A stretch of DNA of 64,000 nt from Trichomonas vaginalis G3 (GCF_026262505.1 NC_067205.1:23531585-23595584); one strand, 5' to 3'. Shown: positions 43,281-58,255, counted from the stretch's first letter. Numbers and translations are program-made. Notes: generated by a model not told the origin, from the sequence alone.

Positions 43281-46200
43281 ATATTAAAATGGGAGACGAA
43301 TGTTAAATTTGCTAGACATGGGGGAGTTGTCTGCAAAGTTTTAGCTCTTATCTCTAACAAAATTAATTTTTAAAAAAATGACCGAATACGTTTCACAGCG
43401 AGAAAAAAATAAAAGGCAAGATAGAATTTTCTAGACATAAAGAAGTTGTTTACCGAGTTTTAGCTCTTATCTCTAACAAAAAATTAATTTTTTAAAAAAA
43501 TGACCGAATACGTTTCACAGCGAGAAAAAATAAAAGGCAAGATAGAATTTTCTAGACATAAAGAAGTTGTTTACCGAGTTTTAGCTCTTATCTCTAACAA
43601 AAAATTAATTTTTAAAAAAATGACCGAATACGTTTCACAGCGAGAAAAAATAAAAGGCAAGATAGAATTTTCTAGACATAAAGAAGTTGTTTACCGAGTT
43701 TTAGCTCTTATCTCTAACAAAAAATTAATTTTTAAAAAAATGACCGAATACGTTTCACAGCGAGAAAAAAATAAAAGGCAAGATAGAATTTTCTAGACAT
43801 AAAGAAGTTGTTTACGAGTTTTAGCTCTTATCTCTAACAAAAAATTAATTTTTTAAAAAAATGACCGAATACGTTTCACAGCGAGAAAAAAATAAAAGGC
43901 AAGATAGAATTTTCTAGACATAAAGAAGTTGTTTACCGAGTTTTAGCTCTTATCTCTAAAAAAAATTAATTTTTAAAAAAATGACCGAATACGTTTCACA
44001 GCGAGAAAAAAATAAAAGGCAAGATAGAATTTTCTAGACATAAAGAAGTTGTTTACCGAGTTTTAGCTCTTATCTCTAACAAAAAATTAATTTTTTAAAA
44101 AAATGACCGAATACGTTTCACAGCGAGAAAAAAATAAAAGGCAAGATAGAATTTTCTAGACATAAAGAAGTTGTTTACCGAGTTTTAGCTCTTATCTCTA
44201 ACAAAAAATTAATTTTTAAAAAAAATGACCGAATACGTTTCACAGCGAGAAAAAAATAAAAAGGCAAGATAGAATTTTCTAGACATAAAGAAGTTGTTTA
44301 CCGAGTTTTAGCTCTTATCTCTAACAAAAAATTAATTTTTAAAAAAATGACCGAATACGTTTCACAGCGAGAAAAAAATAAAAGGCAAGATAGAATTTTC
44401 TAGACATAAAGAAGTTGTTTACCGAGTTTTAGCTCTTATCTCTAACAAAAAATTAATTTTTAAAAAAATGACCGAATACGTTTCACAGCGAGAAAAAAAT
44501 AAAAGGCAAGATAGAATTTTCTAGACATAAAGAAGTTGTTTACCGAGTTTTAGCTCTTATCTCTAACAAAAATTAATTTTTAAAAAAATGACCGAATACG
44601 TTTCACAGCGAGAAAAAAATAAAAGGCAAGATAGAATTTTCTAGACATAAAGAAGTTGTTTACCGAGTTTTAGCTCTTATCTCTAACAAAAAATTAATTT
44701 TTAAAAAAATGACCGAATACGTTTCACAGCGAGAAAAAAATAAAAGGCAAGATAGAATTTTCTAGACATAAAGAAGTTGTTTACCGAGTTTTAGCTCTTT
44801 CTAACAAAAAATTAATTTTTAAAAAATGACCGAAAATACGTTTCACAGCGAGAAAAAATAAAAGGCAAGATAGAATTTTCTAGACATAAAGAAGTTGTTT
44901 TACCGAGTTTTAGCTCTTATCTCTAACAAAAAAATTAATTTTTAAAAAAATGACCGAATACGTTTCACAGCGAGAAAAAAATAAAAGGCAAGATAGAATT
45001 TTCTAGACATAAAGAAGTTGTTTACCGAGTTTTAGCTCTTATCTCTAACAAAAAATTAATTTTTAAAAAAATGACCGAATACGTTTCACAGCGAGAAAAA
45101 TAAAAGGCAAGATAGAATTTTCTAGACATAAAGAAGTTGTTTACCGAGTTTTAGCTCTTATCTCTAACAAAAAATTAATTTTTAAAAAAATGACCGAATA
45201 CGTTTCACAGCGAGAAAAAAATAAAAGGCAAGATAGAATTTCTAGACATAAAGAAGTTGTTTACCGAGTTTTAGCTCTTATCTCTAACAAAAAATTAATT
45301 TTTAAAAAAATGAACGAATACGTTTCACAGCGAGAAAAAAATAAAAGGCAAGATAGAATTTTCTAGACATAAAGAAGTTGTTTACCGAGTTTAGCTCTTA
45401 TCTCTAACAAAAAATTAATTTTTAAAAAAGACCGAATACGTTTCACAGCGAGAAAAAAATAAAAGGCAAGATAGAATTTTCTAGACATAAAGAAGTTGTT
45501 TACCGAGTTTTAGCTCTTATCTCTAACAAAAAATTAATTTTTAAAAAAATGACCGAATACGTTTCACAGCGAGAAAAAAATAAAAGGCAAGATAGAATTT
45601 TCTAGACATAAAAGAAGTTGTTTACCGAGTTTTAGCTCTTATCTCTAACAAAAAATTAATTTTTAAAAAAATGACCGAATACGTTTCACAGCGAGAAAAA
45701 AATAAAAGGCAAGATAGAATTTTCTAGACATAAAGAAGTTGTTTACCGAGTTTTAGCTCTTATCTCTAACAAAAAATTAATTTTTAAAAAAATGACCGAA
45801 TACGTTTCACAGCGAGAAAAAAATAAAAGGCAAGATAGAATTTTCTAGACATAAAGAAGTTGTTTACCGAGTTTTAGCTCTTATCTCTAACAAAAATTAA
45901 TTTTTAAAAAAATGACCGAATACGTTTCACAGCGAGAAAAAAATAAAAGCAAGATAGAATTTTCTAGACATAAAGAAGTTGTTTACCGAGTTTTAGCTCT
46001 TATCTCTAACAAAAAATTAATTTTTAAAAAATGACCGAATACGTTTCACAGCGAGAAAAAAATAAAAGGCAAGATAGAATTTTCTAGACATAAAGAAGTT
46101 GTTTACCGAGTTTTAGCTCTTATCTCTAACAAAAAATTAATTTTTAAAAAAATGACCGAATACGTTTCACAGCGAGAAAAAAATAAAAGGCAAGATAGAA

Positions 46201-49200
46201 TTTTCTAGACATAAAGAAGTTGTTACCGAGTTTTAGCTCTTATCTCTAACAAAAAATTAATTTTTAAAAAAATGACCGAATACGTTTCACAGCGAGAAAA
46301 AAATAAAAGGCAAGATAGAATTTTCTAGACATAAAGAAGTTGTTTACCGAGTTTTAGCTCTTATCTCTAACAAAAAATTAATTTTAAAAAAATGACCGAA
46401 TACGTTTCACAGCGAGAAAAATAAAAGGCAAGATAGAATTTTCTAGACATAAAGAAGTTGTTTACCGAGTTTTAGCTCTTATCTCTAACAAAAAATTAAT
46501 TTTTAAAAAAATGACCGAATACGTTTCACAGCGAGAAAAAAATAAAAGGCAAGATAGAATTTTCTAGACATAAAGAAGTTGTTTACCGAGTTTTAGCTCT
46601 TATCTCTAACAAAAAATTAATTTTTAAAAAAATGACCGAATACGTTTCACAGCGAGAAAAAAATAAAAGGCAAGATAGAATTTTCTAGACATAAAGAAGT
46701 TGTTTACCGAGTTTTAGCTCTTATCTCTAACAAAAAATTAATTTTTAAAAAAATGACCGAATACGTTTCACAGCGAGAAAAAAAATAAAAGGCAAGATAG
46801 AATTTTCTAGACATAAAGAAGTTGTTTACCGAGTTTTAGCTCTTATCTCTAACAAAAAATTAATTTTTAAAAAAATGACCGAATACGTTTCACAGCGAGA
46901 AAAAAATAAAAGGCAAGATAGAATTTTCTAGACATAAAGAAGTTGTTTACGAGTTTTAGCTCTTATCTCTAACAAAAAATTAATTTTTAAAAAAATGACC
47001 GAATACGTTTCACAGCGAGAAAAAAATAAAAGGCAAGATAGAATTTTCTAGACATAAAGAAGTTGTTTACCGAGTTTTAGCTCTTATCTCTAACAAAAAA
47101 TTAATTTTTAAAAAAATGACCGAATACGTTTCACAGCGAGAAAAAAAATAAAAGGCAAGATAGAATTTTCTAGACATAAAGAAGTTGTTTACCGAGTTTT
47201 AGCTCTTATCTCTAACAAAAAATTAATTTTTAAAAAAATGACCGAATACGTTTCACAGCGAGAAAAAAATAAAAGGCAAGATAGAATTTTCTAGACATAA
47301 AGAAGTTGTTTACCGAGTTTTAGCTCTTATCTCTAACAAAAAATTAATTTTTAAAAAAATGAACGAATACGTTTCACAGCGAGAAAAAAATAAAAGGCAA
47401 GATAGAATTTTCTAGACATAAAGAAGTTGTTTACCGAGTTTTAGCTCTTATCTCTAACAAAAAATTAATTTTTAAAAAAATGACCGAATACGTTTCACAG
47501 CGAGAAAAAAATAAAAGCAAGATAGAATTTTCTAGACATAAAGAAGTTGTTTACCGAGTTTTAGCTCTTATCTCTAACAAAAAATTAATTTTTTAAAAAA
47601 ATGACCGAATACGTTTCACAGCGAGAAAAAAATAAAAGGCAAGATAGAATTTTCTAGACATAAAGAAGTTGTTTACCGAGTTTTAGCTCTTATCTCTAAA
47701 AAAAATTAATTTTTAAAAAAATGACCGAATACGTTTCACAGCGAGAAAAAAATAAAAGGCAAGATAGAATTTTTCTAGACATAAAGAAGTTGTTTACCGA
47801 GTTTTAGCTCTTATCTCTAACAAAAAATTAATTTTTAAAAAAATGACCGAATACGTTTCACAGCGAGAAAAAAATAAAAGGCAAAGATAGAATTTTCTAG
47901 ACATAAAGAAGTTGTTTACCGAGTTTAGCTCTTATCTCTAACAAAAAATTAATTTTAAAAAAATGACCGAATACGTTTCACAGCGAGAAAAAAAATAAAA
48001 GGCAAGATAGAATTTTCTAGACATAAAGAAGTTGTTTACCGAGTTTTAGCTCTTATCTCTAAAAAAAATTAATTTTTAAAAAAATGACCGAATACGTTTC
48101 ACAGCGAGAAAAAAATAAAAGGCAAGATAGAATTTTCTAGACATAAAGAAGTTGTTTACCGAGTTTTAGCTCTTATCTCTAACAAAAAATTAATTTTTAA
48201 AAAAATGACCGAATACGTTTCACAGCGAGAAAAAAATAAAAGGCAAGATAGAATTTTCTAGACATAAAGAAGTTGTTTACCGAGTTTTAGCTCTTATCTC
48301 TAACAAAAAATTAATTTTTAAAAAATGACCGAATACGTTTCACAGCGAGAAAAAAATAAAAGGCAAGATAGAATTTTCTAGACATAAAGAAGTTGTTTAC
48401 CGAGTTTTAGCTCTTATCTCTAACAAAAAATTAATTTTTAAAAAAAATGACCGAATACGTTTCACAGCGAGAAAAAAATAAAAGGCAAGATAGAATTTTC
48501 TAGACATAAAGAAGTTGTTTACCGAGTTTTAGCTCTTATCTCTAACAAAAAATTAATTTTTAAAAAAATGACCGAATACGTTTCACAGCGAGAAAAAAAT
48601 AAAAGGCAAGATAGAATTTTCTAGACATAAAGAAGTTGTTTACCGAGTTTTAGCTCTTATCTCTAACAAAAAATTAATTTTTTAAAAAAATGACCGAATA
48701 CGTTTCACAGCGAGAAAAAAATAAAAGGCAAGATAGAATTTTCTAGACATTAAAGAAGTTGTTTACCGAGTTTTAGCTCTTATCTCTAACAAAAATTAAT
48801 TTTTAAAAAAATGACCGAATACGTTTCACAGCGAGAAAAAAATAAAAGGCAAGATAGAATTTTCTAGACATAAAGAAGTTGTTTACCGAGTTTTAGCTCT
48901 TATCTCTAACAAAAAATTAATTTTTAAAAAAATGACCGAATACGTTTCACAGCGAGAAAAAAATAAAAGGCAAGATAGAATTTTCTAGACATAAAGAAGT
49001 TGTTTACCGAGTTTTAGCTCTTATCTCTAACAAAAAATTAATTTTTAAAAAAATGACCGAATACGTTTCACAGCGAGAAAAAAATAAAAGGCAAGATAGA
49101 ATTTTCTAGACATAAAGAAGTTGTTTACCGAGTTTTAGCTCTTATCTCTAACAAAAAATTAATTTTTAAAAAAAATGACCGAATACGTTTCACAGCGAGA

Positions 49201-52200
49201 AAAAAATAAAAGGCAAGATAGAATTTTCTAGACATAAAGAAGTTGTTTACCGAGTTTTTAGCTCTTATCTCTAACAAAAAATTAATTTTTAAAAAAATGA
49301 CCGAATACGTTTCACAGCGAGAAAAAAATAAAAGGCAAGATAGAATTTTCTAGACATAAAGAAGTTGTTTACCGAGTTTTAGCTCTTATCTCTAACAAAA
49401 AATTAATTTTTAAAAAAATGACCGAATACGTTTCACAGCGAGAAAAAAATAAAAGGCAAGATAGAATTTTCTAGACATAAAGAAGTTGTTACCGAGTTTT
49501 AGCTCTTATCTCTAACAAAAAAAATTTTTAAAAAAATGACCGAATACGTTTCACAGCGAGAAAAAAATAAAAGGCAAGATAGAATTTTCTAGACATAAAG
49601 AAGTTGTTTACCGAGTTTTAGCTCTTATCTCTAACAAAAAATTAATTTTTAAAAAAATGACCGAATACGTTTCACAGCGAGAAAAATAAAAAGGCAAGAT
49701 AGAATTTTCTAGACATAAAGAAGTTGTTTACCGAGTTTTAGCTCTTATCTCTAACAAAAAATTAATTTTTAAAAAAAATGACCGAATACGTTTCACAGCG
49801 AGAAAAAAATAAAAGGCAAGATAGAATTTTCTAGACATAAAGAAGTTGTTTACCGAGTTTTAGCTCTTATCTCTAACAAAAAATTAATTTTTAAAAAAAT
49901 GACCGAATACGTTTCACAGCGAGAAAAAAAATAAAAGGCAAGATAGAATTTTCTAGACATAAAGAAGTTGTTTACCGAGTTTTAGCTCTTATCTCTAACA
50001 AAAAATTAATTTTAAAAAAAATGACCGAATACGTTTCACAGCGAGAAAAAAAATAAAGGCAAGATAGAATTTTCTAGACATAAAGAAGTTGTTTACCGAG
50101 TTTTAGCTCTTATCTCTAACAAAAAATTAATTTTTAAAAAAATGACCGAATACGTTTCACAGCGAGAAAAAAATAAAAGGCAAGATAGAATTTTCTAGAC
50201 ATAAAGAAGTTGTTTACCGAGTTTTAGCTCTTATCTCTAACAAAAAATTAATTTTTTAAAAAAATGACCGAATACGTTTCACAGCGAGAAAAAATAAAAG
50301 GCAAGATAGAATTTTCTAGACATAAAGAAGTTGTTTACCGAGTTTTAGCTCTTATCTCTAACAAAAAATTAATTTTTAAAAAAAATGACCGAATACGTTT
50401 CACAGCGAGAAAAAAATAAAAGGCAAGATAGAATTTTCTAGACATAAAGAAGTTGTTTACCGAGTTTTAGCTCTTATCTCTAACAAAAAATTAATTTTTA
50501 AAAAAATGACCGAATACGTTTCACAGCGAGAAAAAAATAAAAGGCAAGATAGAATTTTCTAGACATAAAGAAGTTGTTTACCGAGTTTTAGCTCTTATCT
50601 CTAACAAAAAATTAATTTTTAAAAAAAAGACCGAATACGTTTCACAGCGAGAAAAAATAAAAGGCAAGATAGAATTTTCTAGACATAAAGAAGTTGTTTA
50701 CCGAGTTTTAGCTCTTATCTCTAACAAAAAATTAATTTTAAAAAAATGACCGAATACGTTTCACAGCGAGAAAAAAATAAAAGGCAAGATAGAATTTTCT
50801 AGACATAAAGAAGTTGTTTACCGAGTTTTAGCTCTTATCTCTAACAAAAAATTAATTTTTAAAAAAATGACCGAATACGTTCACAGCGAGAAAAAAATAA
50901 AAGGCAAGATAGAATTTTCTAGACATAAAGAAGTTGTTTACCGAGTTTTAGCTCTTATCTCTAACAAAAAATTAATTTTTAAAAAAAATGACCGAATACG
51001 TTTCACAGCGAGAAAAAAATAAAAGCAAGATAGAATTTTCTAGACATAAAGAAGTTGTTTACCGAGTTTTAGCTCTTATCTCTAACAAAAATTAATTTTT
51101 AAAAAAAATGACCGAATACGTTTCACAGCGAGAAAAAAATAAAAGGCAAGATAGAATTTTCTAGACATAAAGAAGTGTTTACCGAGTTTTAGCTCTTATC
51201 TCTAACAAAAAATTAATTTTTAAAAAAATGACCGAATACGTTTCACAGCGAGAAAAAAATAAAAGGCAAGATAGAATTTTCTAGACATAAAGAAGTTGTT
51301 TACCGAGTTTTAGCTCTTATCTCTAACAAAAAATTAATTTTTAAAAAAAATGACCGAATACGTTTCACAGCGAGAAAAAAATAAAAGGCAAGATAGAATT
51401 TCTAGACATAAAAGAAGTTGTTTACGAGTTTTAGCTCTTATCTCTAACAAAAAATTAATTTTTAAAAAAATGACCGAATACGTTTCACAGCGAGAAAAAA
51501 ATAAAAGGGCAAGATAGAATTTTCTAGACATAAAGAAGTTGTTTACCGAGTTTTAGCTCTTATCTCTAACAAAAATTAATTTTTAAAAAAATGACCGAAT
51601 ACGTTTCACAGCGAGAAAAAAATAAAAGGCAAGATAGAATTTTCTAGACATAAAGAAGTTGTTTACCGAGTTTAGCTCTTATCTCTAACAAAAAATTAAT
51701 TTTTAAAAAAATGACCGAATACGTTTCACAGCGAGAAAAAAATAAAAGCAAGATAGAATTTTCTAGACATAAAGAAGTTGTTACCGAGTTTTAGCTCTTA
51801 TCTCTAACAAAAAATTAATTTTTAAAAAAAAGACCGAATACGTTTCACAGCGAGAAAAATAAAAGGCAAGATAGAATTTTCTAGACATAAAGAAGTTGTT
51901 ACCGAGTTTTAGCTCTTATCTCTTAACAAAAAATTAATTTTAAAAAAAATGACCGAATACGTTTCACAGCGAGAAAAAAATAAAAGGCAAGATAGAATTT
52001 TCTATTCTAGACATAAAGAAGTTGTTTACCGAGTTTTAGCTCTTATCTCTAACAAAAAATTAATTTTTAAAAAAATGACCGAATTACGGTTACACAGCGA
52101 GAAAAAAATAAAAGGCAAGAAGAATTTTCTAGACATAAAAGAAGGTTAGTTACCGAGTTTTAGCTCTTATCTCTAACAAAAATTAATTTTTAAAAAATGA

Positions 52201-54371
52201 CCGAATACGTTTCACAGCGAGAAAAAAATAAAGGCAAGATAGAATTTTCTAGACATAAAGAATTGTTTACCGAGTTTTAGCTCTTATCTCTAACAAAAAA
52301 TTAATTTTTTTAAAAAAATGACCGAATACGTTTCACAGCGAGAAAAAAATAAAAGGCAAGATAGAATTTTCTAGACATAAAAAGTTGTTTACCGAGTTTG
52401 AGCTCTTATCTCTACAAAAAATTAATTTTTAAAAAAATGACCGAATACGTTTCACAGCGAGAAAAAAATAAAAGGCAAGATAGAATTTTCTAGACATAAA
52501 GAAGTTGTTTTACCGAGTTTTAGCTCTTATCTCTTAACAAAAAATTAAATTTAAAAAAATGACCGAATACTTTTACAGCGAGAAAAAAATAAAAGCAGAT
52601 AGAATTTTCTAACATAAAGAAGTTGTTTACCGAGTTTTAGCTCTTACTCTAACAAAAAATTAATTTTAAAAAAAAATGACCGAATACTTCAACAGCGAGA
52701 AAAAAAATAAAAGGCAAGATAGAATTCTAGACATAAAGAAGTTGTTTACCGAGTTTAGCGTCTTATCTCTAACAAAAAATTAATTTTTAAAAAAATGACC
52801 GAAATACGTTTCACAGCGAGAAAAAAATAAAAGGCAAATAGAATATTTCTAGACATAAAGAAGTTGTTTTACCGAGTTTTTAGCTCTTATCTCTAACAAA
52901 AAATTAATTTTAAAAAAAATGAACCGAATACGTTTCACAGCGAGAAAAAAATAAAAGGCAAGATAGAATTTCTAGACATAAAGAATTGTTTACGCGAGTT
53001 TTAGCTCTTATCTCTAACAAAAAATTAATTTTAAAAAAATGACCGAATACGTTTCACAGCGAGAAAAAAATAAAAGGCAAGATAGAATTTTAGACATAAA
53101 GAAGTTGTTTACCCGAGTTTTAGCTCTTATCTCTAACAAAAAATATTTTTAAAAAAATGACCGAATACTGTTTCACAGCGAGAAAAAATAAAAGGCAGAT
53201 AGAATTTCTAGACATAAAGAAGTTGTTTACCGGAGTTTTAGCTTCTTATCTCTAACAAAAAATTAATTTTTTAAAAAAATGACCGAATTACGTTCACAGC
53301 GAGAAAAAAATAAAAGGCAAGATAGAATTTTCTAGACATAAAGAAGTTGTTTACCGAGTTTTAGGCTCTTATCTCTAACAAAAAATAATTTTTAAAAAAA
53401 TGACCGAATACGTTTCACAGCGAGAAAAAAATAAAAGGCAAGAATAGAATTTTCTAGACATAAAGAAGTTGTTTACCGGATTAGCTGCTTACTATCTAAC
53501 AAAAAATTATTTTTAAAAAAATGACCGAATAACGTTTCACAGCGAGAAAAAAATAAAAGGCAAGATAGAATTTTCTAGACATAAAGAAGTTGGTTTACTC
53601 GATTTTAGCTTCTTATCTCTAACAAAAAAAATTAATTTTTAAAAAAAGAGCGAATACGTTTCACAGCGAGAAAAAAAATAAAAGGCAGAATAGAATTTTT
53701 CTAGACATAAAAAAGATTGTTTTACCGAGTTTTAGCTCTTATCTCTAAAAAAATTAATTTTTAAAAAAATGACCGAATTACGTTTCACAGCGAGAAAAAA
53801 TAAAAGCAAGATAAATTTCTAGACATAAAGAAGTTGTTTACCGAGTTTTAGCTCTTATCTCTAAAAAAATTAATTTTTAAAAAAATGAACGAATACGTTT
53901 CACAGCGAGAAAAAATAAAAGGCAAGATAGAATTTTCTAGACATAAAGAAGATGTTTACCGAGTTTAGCTCTTATCTCTAACAAAAATTAATTTTTAAAA
54001 AATGACCGAATATCGTTTCACAGCGAGAAAAAAATAAAAGGCAAGATAGAATTTTCTAGACATAAAGAAGTTGTTTACGCAGTTTTTAGCTCTTATCTCT
54101 AAACAAAATTAATTTTTAAAAAAGTGAACCGAATACGTTTCACAGCGAGAAAAAAATAAAAGGCAAGATAGAATTTTCTAGACATAAAGAAGTTGTTACC
54201 GAGTTTTAGCTCTTATCTCTAACAAAAAATTAATTTTTAAAAAAATGACCGAATACGTTCACAGCGAGAAAAAAAAAAAGCAAGCATCAGGAATTTCAGA
54301 CTAAAGAATTTTACCAGTTTTAAGCCTTATCTCTAACAAAAGAATTGAATTTTAAAATCCGTCTCTTTTTT
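43281..54371. repeat. Satellite A: about 92 tandem units of about 120 bp
   Basis: The unit holds ATGACCGAATACGTTTCACA, GCGAGAAAAAAATAAAAGG, CAAGATAGAATTTTCTAGAC, ATAAAGAAGTTGTTTACCGA, GTTTTAGCTCTTATCTCTAA and CAAAAAATTAATTTTTAAA. Length is 120-121 bp, varying mostly at the A and T runs. The first unit (43281-43380) is the most diverged on the left. From about 52.0 kb to the gap the units gather many small insertions and losses. No gene lies in the array. In units of exactly 120 bp one frame is open for 40 codons (MTEYVSQREKIKGKIEFSRH onward), but most units are shifted out of it. Confidence 0.98.
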
Positions 54372-54471
54372 NNNNNNNNNNNNNNNNNNNNNNNNNNNNN
54401 NNNNNNNNNNNNNNNNNNNNNNNNNNNNNNNNNNNNNNNNNNNNNNNNNNNNNNNNNNNNNNNNNNNNNNN
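54372..54471. other. Assembly gap, 100 N
   Basis: Exactly 100 N, the usual placeholder for a gap of unknown size. The two satellites are therefore joined by scaffolding, not by read sequence. Confidence 0.99.
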
Positions 54472-57400
54472 TTACGATGAAATCATGACGAAAGACATAT
54501 ACGAAAAGTTTCGACAAAACATGTACGATGAAATCATGACAAAACATATACGATGAAGTTTTGACAAAACATATACGAAGAAGTCATGACAAAACATAAA
54601 CGAAGAAGTCATGACAAAACATAAACGAAGAAATCATGACAAAACATAAACGAAGAAATCATGACAAAAATTTACGATGAAGAAGTCATGACAAAGCATA
54701 AACGAAGAAATCATGACAAATCATTTACGTTCATTACGATGAAGAAATCATGACAAACATGTACGTTCATGTTTGACAAAACATTTACGATGAAGAAATC
54801 ATGACAAAAACATAAACGAAGAAATCATGACAAATCATTTACGTTCATTACGATGAAGAAATCATGACAAAACATGTACGTTCATGTTGACAAAACATTT
54901 ACGATGAAGAAATCATGACAAAACATAAACGAAGAAATCATGACAAATCATTTACGTTCATTACGATGAAGAAGTCATGACAAAACATGTACGTTCATGT
55001 TTGACAAAACATTTACGATGAAGAAATCATGACAAAACATAAACGAAGAAATCATGACAAATCATTTACGTTCATTACGATGAAGAAGTCATGACAAAAC
55101 ATGTACGTTCATGTTTGACAAAACATATACGAAGAAATCATGACAAAACATTTACGCTCATTACGATGAAGAAGTCATGAAAATTCATGAGGTGAGAAAA
55201 GAGGTGAGATCTCACCTCTTCACCTAAACATTATTTTTGGGTCATTTACGTTCATTACGAAGAAATCATGACAAAACATTTACGATGAAGAAGTCATGAC
55301 AAAGCATATACGATGAAGTTTCGACAAATCATTTACGTTCATGTTTGACAAAGCATATACGATGAAATCATGACAAAACATTTACGATGAAATCATGACA
55401 AAACATTTACGAAGAAATCATGACAAAACATTTACGATGAAGTCATGACAAACATATACGAAGAAGTTTCGAAAAACATGTACGATGAAAATCATGACAA
55501 AACATAATACGATGAAGTTTTGACAAAACATATACGAAGAAGTCATGACAAAACATAAACGAAGAAGTCATGACAAAACATAAACGAAGAAATCATGACA
55601 AAACATAAACGAAGAAATCATGACAAAACATTTACGATGAAGAAGTCATGACAAAGCATAAACGAAGAATCAATGACAAATCATTTACGTTCATTACGAT
55701 GAAGAAGTCATGACAAAACATGTACGTTCATTGTTTGACAAAACATTTACGATGAAGAAATCATGACAAAACATAAACGAAGAAATCATGACAAATCATT
55801 TACGTTCATTACGATGAAGAAGTCATGACAAAACATGTACGTTCATGTTTGACAAAACATTTACGATGAAGAAATCATGACAAAACATAAACGAAGAAAT
55901 CATGACAAATCATTTACGTTCATTACGATGAAGAAGTCATGACAAAAACATGTACGTTCATGTTTGACAAAACATTTACGATGAAGTTTCGACAAAACAT
56001 TTATCACTATATACGATGAAGAAGTCATGACAAATCATTTACGTTCATTACGATGAAGAAGTCTTGACAAAACATTTACGCTCATGTTTGACAAAACATT
56101 TACACTCATTACGATGAAGAGTCTTGACAAAGCATATACGTTCATTACGATGAAGAAGTCATGACAAAACATATACGCTCATGTTTGACAAAACATATAC
56201 TCATGTTTGACAAAAACATATACGCTCATTACGATGAAGAAATCATACAAAACATTTACGATGAAGTAGTGACAAAACATATACGATGAAGAAGTCTTGA
56301 CAAAACATTTACGCTCATGTTTGACAAAGCATATACGTTCATTACGATGAAGAAGTCATGACAAAGCATATACGATGAAATCATGACAAAACATAAACGA
56401 AGAAATCATGACAAAACATTTCCGATGAAGAAATCATGAAAATTCATGAGGTGAGAAAAGAGGTGAGAAAAGAGGTGAGAAAGAGGTGAGATCTGACCTC
56501 TTCACCTAAACATTATTTTTGGGTCATTTACGCTCATTACGAAGAAATCATGACAAACATGTACGAAGAAATCATGACAAAATATAAACGTTCATTCCGA
56601 TGAAGAAATCATGAAAATTCAATGAGGTGAGAAAAGAGGTGAGATCTCACCTCTTCACCTAAAATATATTTTTGTCTGATTTACGCTCATTACGATGAAG
56701 AAATCATGACAAAACATTTACGAAGAAGAAATCATGACAAAGCATATACGCTCATTACGATGAAGAAATCATGACAAAACATTTACGATGAAGAAGTCTT
56801 GACAAAGCATATACGTTCATGTTTGACACATTCATTTACACTCATTACGATGAAGAAATCATGACAAAACATATACAATGAAGAAATCATGAGATTAGAA
56901 ATGAGATTAGAAATGAGGTTAGATCTAACCATCTACCCTAAACATTATTTTTAGTCGTTTACGTTCATTACGATGAAGAAGTTTCGACACATTCATTTAC
57001 GCTCATTACGATAAAATCATCATGACAAAACATATACGTTCATTACGATGAAGAAATCATGAAAATTCAATGAGGTGAGAAAAGAGGTGAGATCTAACCA
57101 TCTACCCTAAACATTATTTTTGGATCATTTACACTCATTCCGATGAAGAAGTTTCGACAAAACATTAACGATAAAATCATCATGACAAAACATTAACGTT
57201 CATTACGATGAAGTGTTCTGATGAAGTCATAACTGCCTTCCTCCTGTGTTGTTGTCTAAATGTCATGTTGTCTCATTTTTTCAGAGAAGTTAAATGACCT
57301 GGTAGCACATGGTAACATGGTAGCACCTTCAGTTCTTCAAAAATAATTAATTATTGAATGACCTAAAAACCATTAATGAAAACATTATTTTTGGATCATT

Positions 57401-58129
57401 TACACTCATTACGATGAAGAAGTTTCGACAAAACATTAACGTTCATTACGATGAAGAAGTTTTGACAAAACATATACGTTCATTACGATGAAGAAATCAT
57501 GAAAATTCAATGAGGTGAGAAAAGAGGTGAGATCTCACCTCTTCACCTAAACATTATTTTTGGGTCATTTACGCTCATTACGATGAAGAAATCATGACAA
57601 AACATTTACGAAGAAGTTTTGACAAAACATATACGAAGAAGTTTTGACAAAACATATACGTTCATTACGATGAAGAAATCATGACAAAACATTTACGAAG
57701 AAGTTTTGACAAAACATATACGTTCATTACGATGAAGTTTATTTCCTGCTGTGTTGTCAAAATGTCATGTTGTCACACTTTTTCAGAGAAGTTAAATGAC
57801 CGAGTGACACATGGTGACGTAGTGACACCTTCAGTTCTTCAAAAATAAGTCATAACTGCCTTCCTCCTGTGTTGTTGTCAAAATGTCATGAGTTAAATTA
57901 CCTGGTGACCGAGTGGCACCTTCAGTTCTTCAAAAATAAGTCATAACTGCCTTCCTCCTGTGTTGTTGTCTAAATGTTATGTTGTCTCATTTTTTCAGAG
58001 AAGTTAAATAACCTGGTGACACATGGTGACGTAGTGACACCTTCAGTTCTTCAAAAATAATTAATTATTGAATAACCTGAAACCATGAACGTAAACATTA
58101 TTTTTGGATCATTTACGCTCATTACGATG

Positions 58130-58255
58130 AAGTTTTGACACGAAGTGAAGAATTGCACTTCGTCAAAAAAGTGAAGGTTCCCGACGGTTTCAAACCGCCA
58201 TACTTTACATTTTGTACAAAAATATTGTGAGTAAATGAACTCATTATTTTTTGCA
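58130..58255 (+). repeat. KilA-N gene 3-prime end embedded in satellite B, copy 1
   Basis: TTTTGTACAAAAATATTGTG followed by AGTAAATGAAC equals the last codons, stop and downstream bases of the KilA-N gene at 25404-26066. Upstream lie two hairpins: ACGAAGTG/CACTTCGT around AAGAATTG, and CGACGGTTT/AAACCGCC. Confidence 0.85.

Noticed and set aside
43500-43796. Repeat protein encoded by satellite A
   Set aside because: Only a few neighbouring units keep the frame; the great majority have different A-run lengths that close it.
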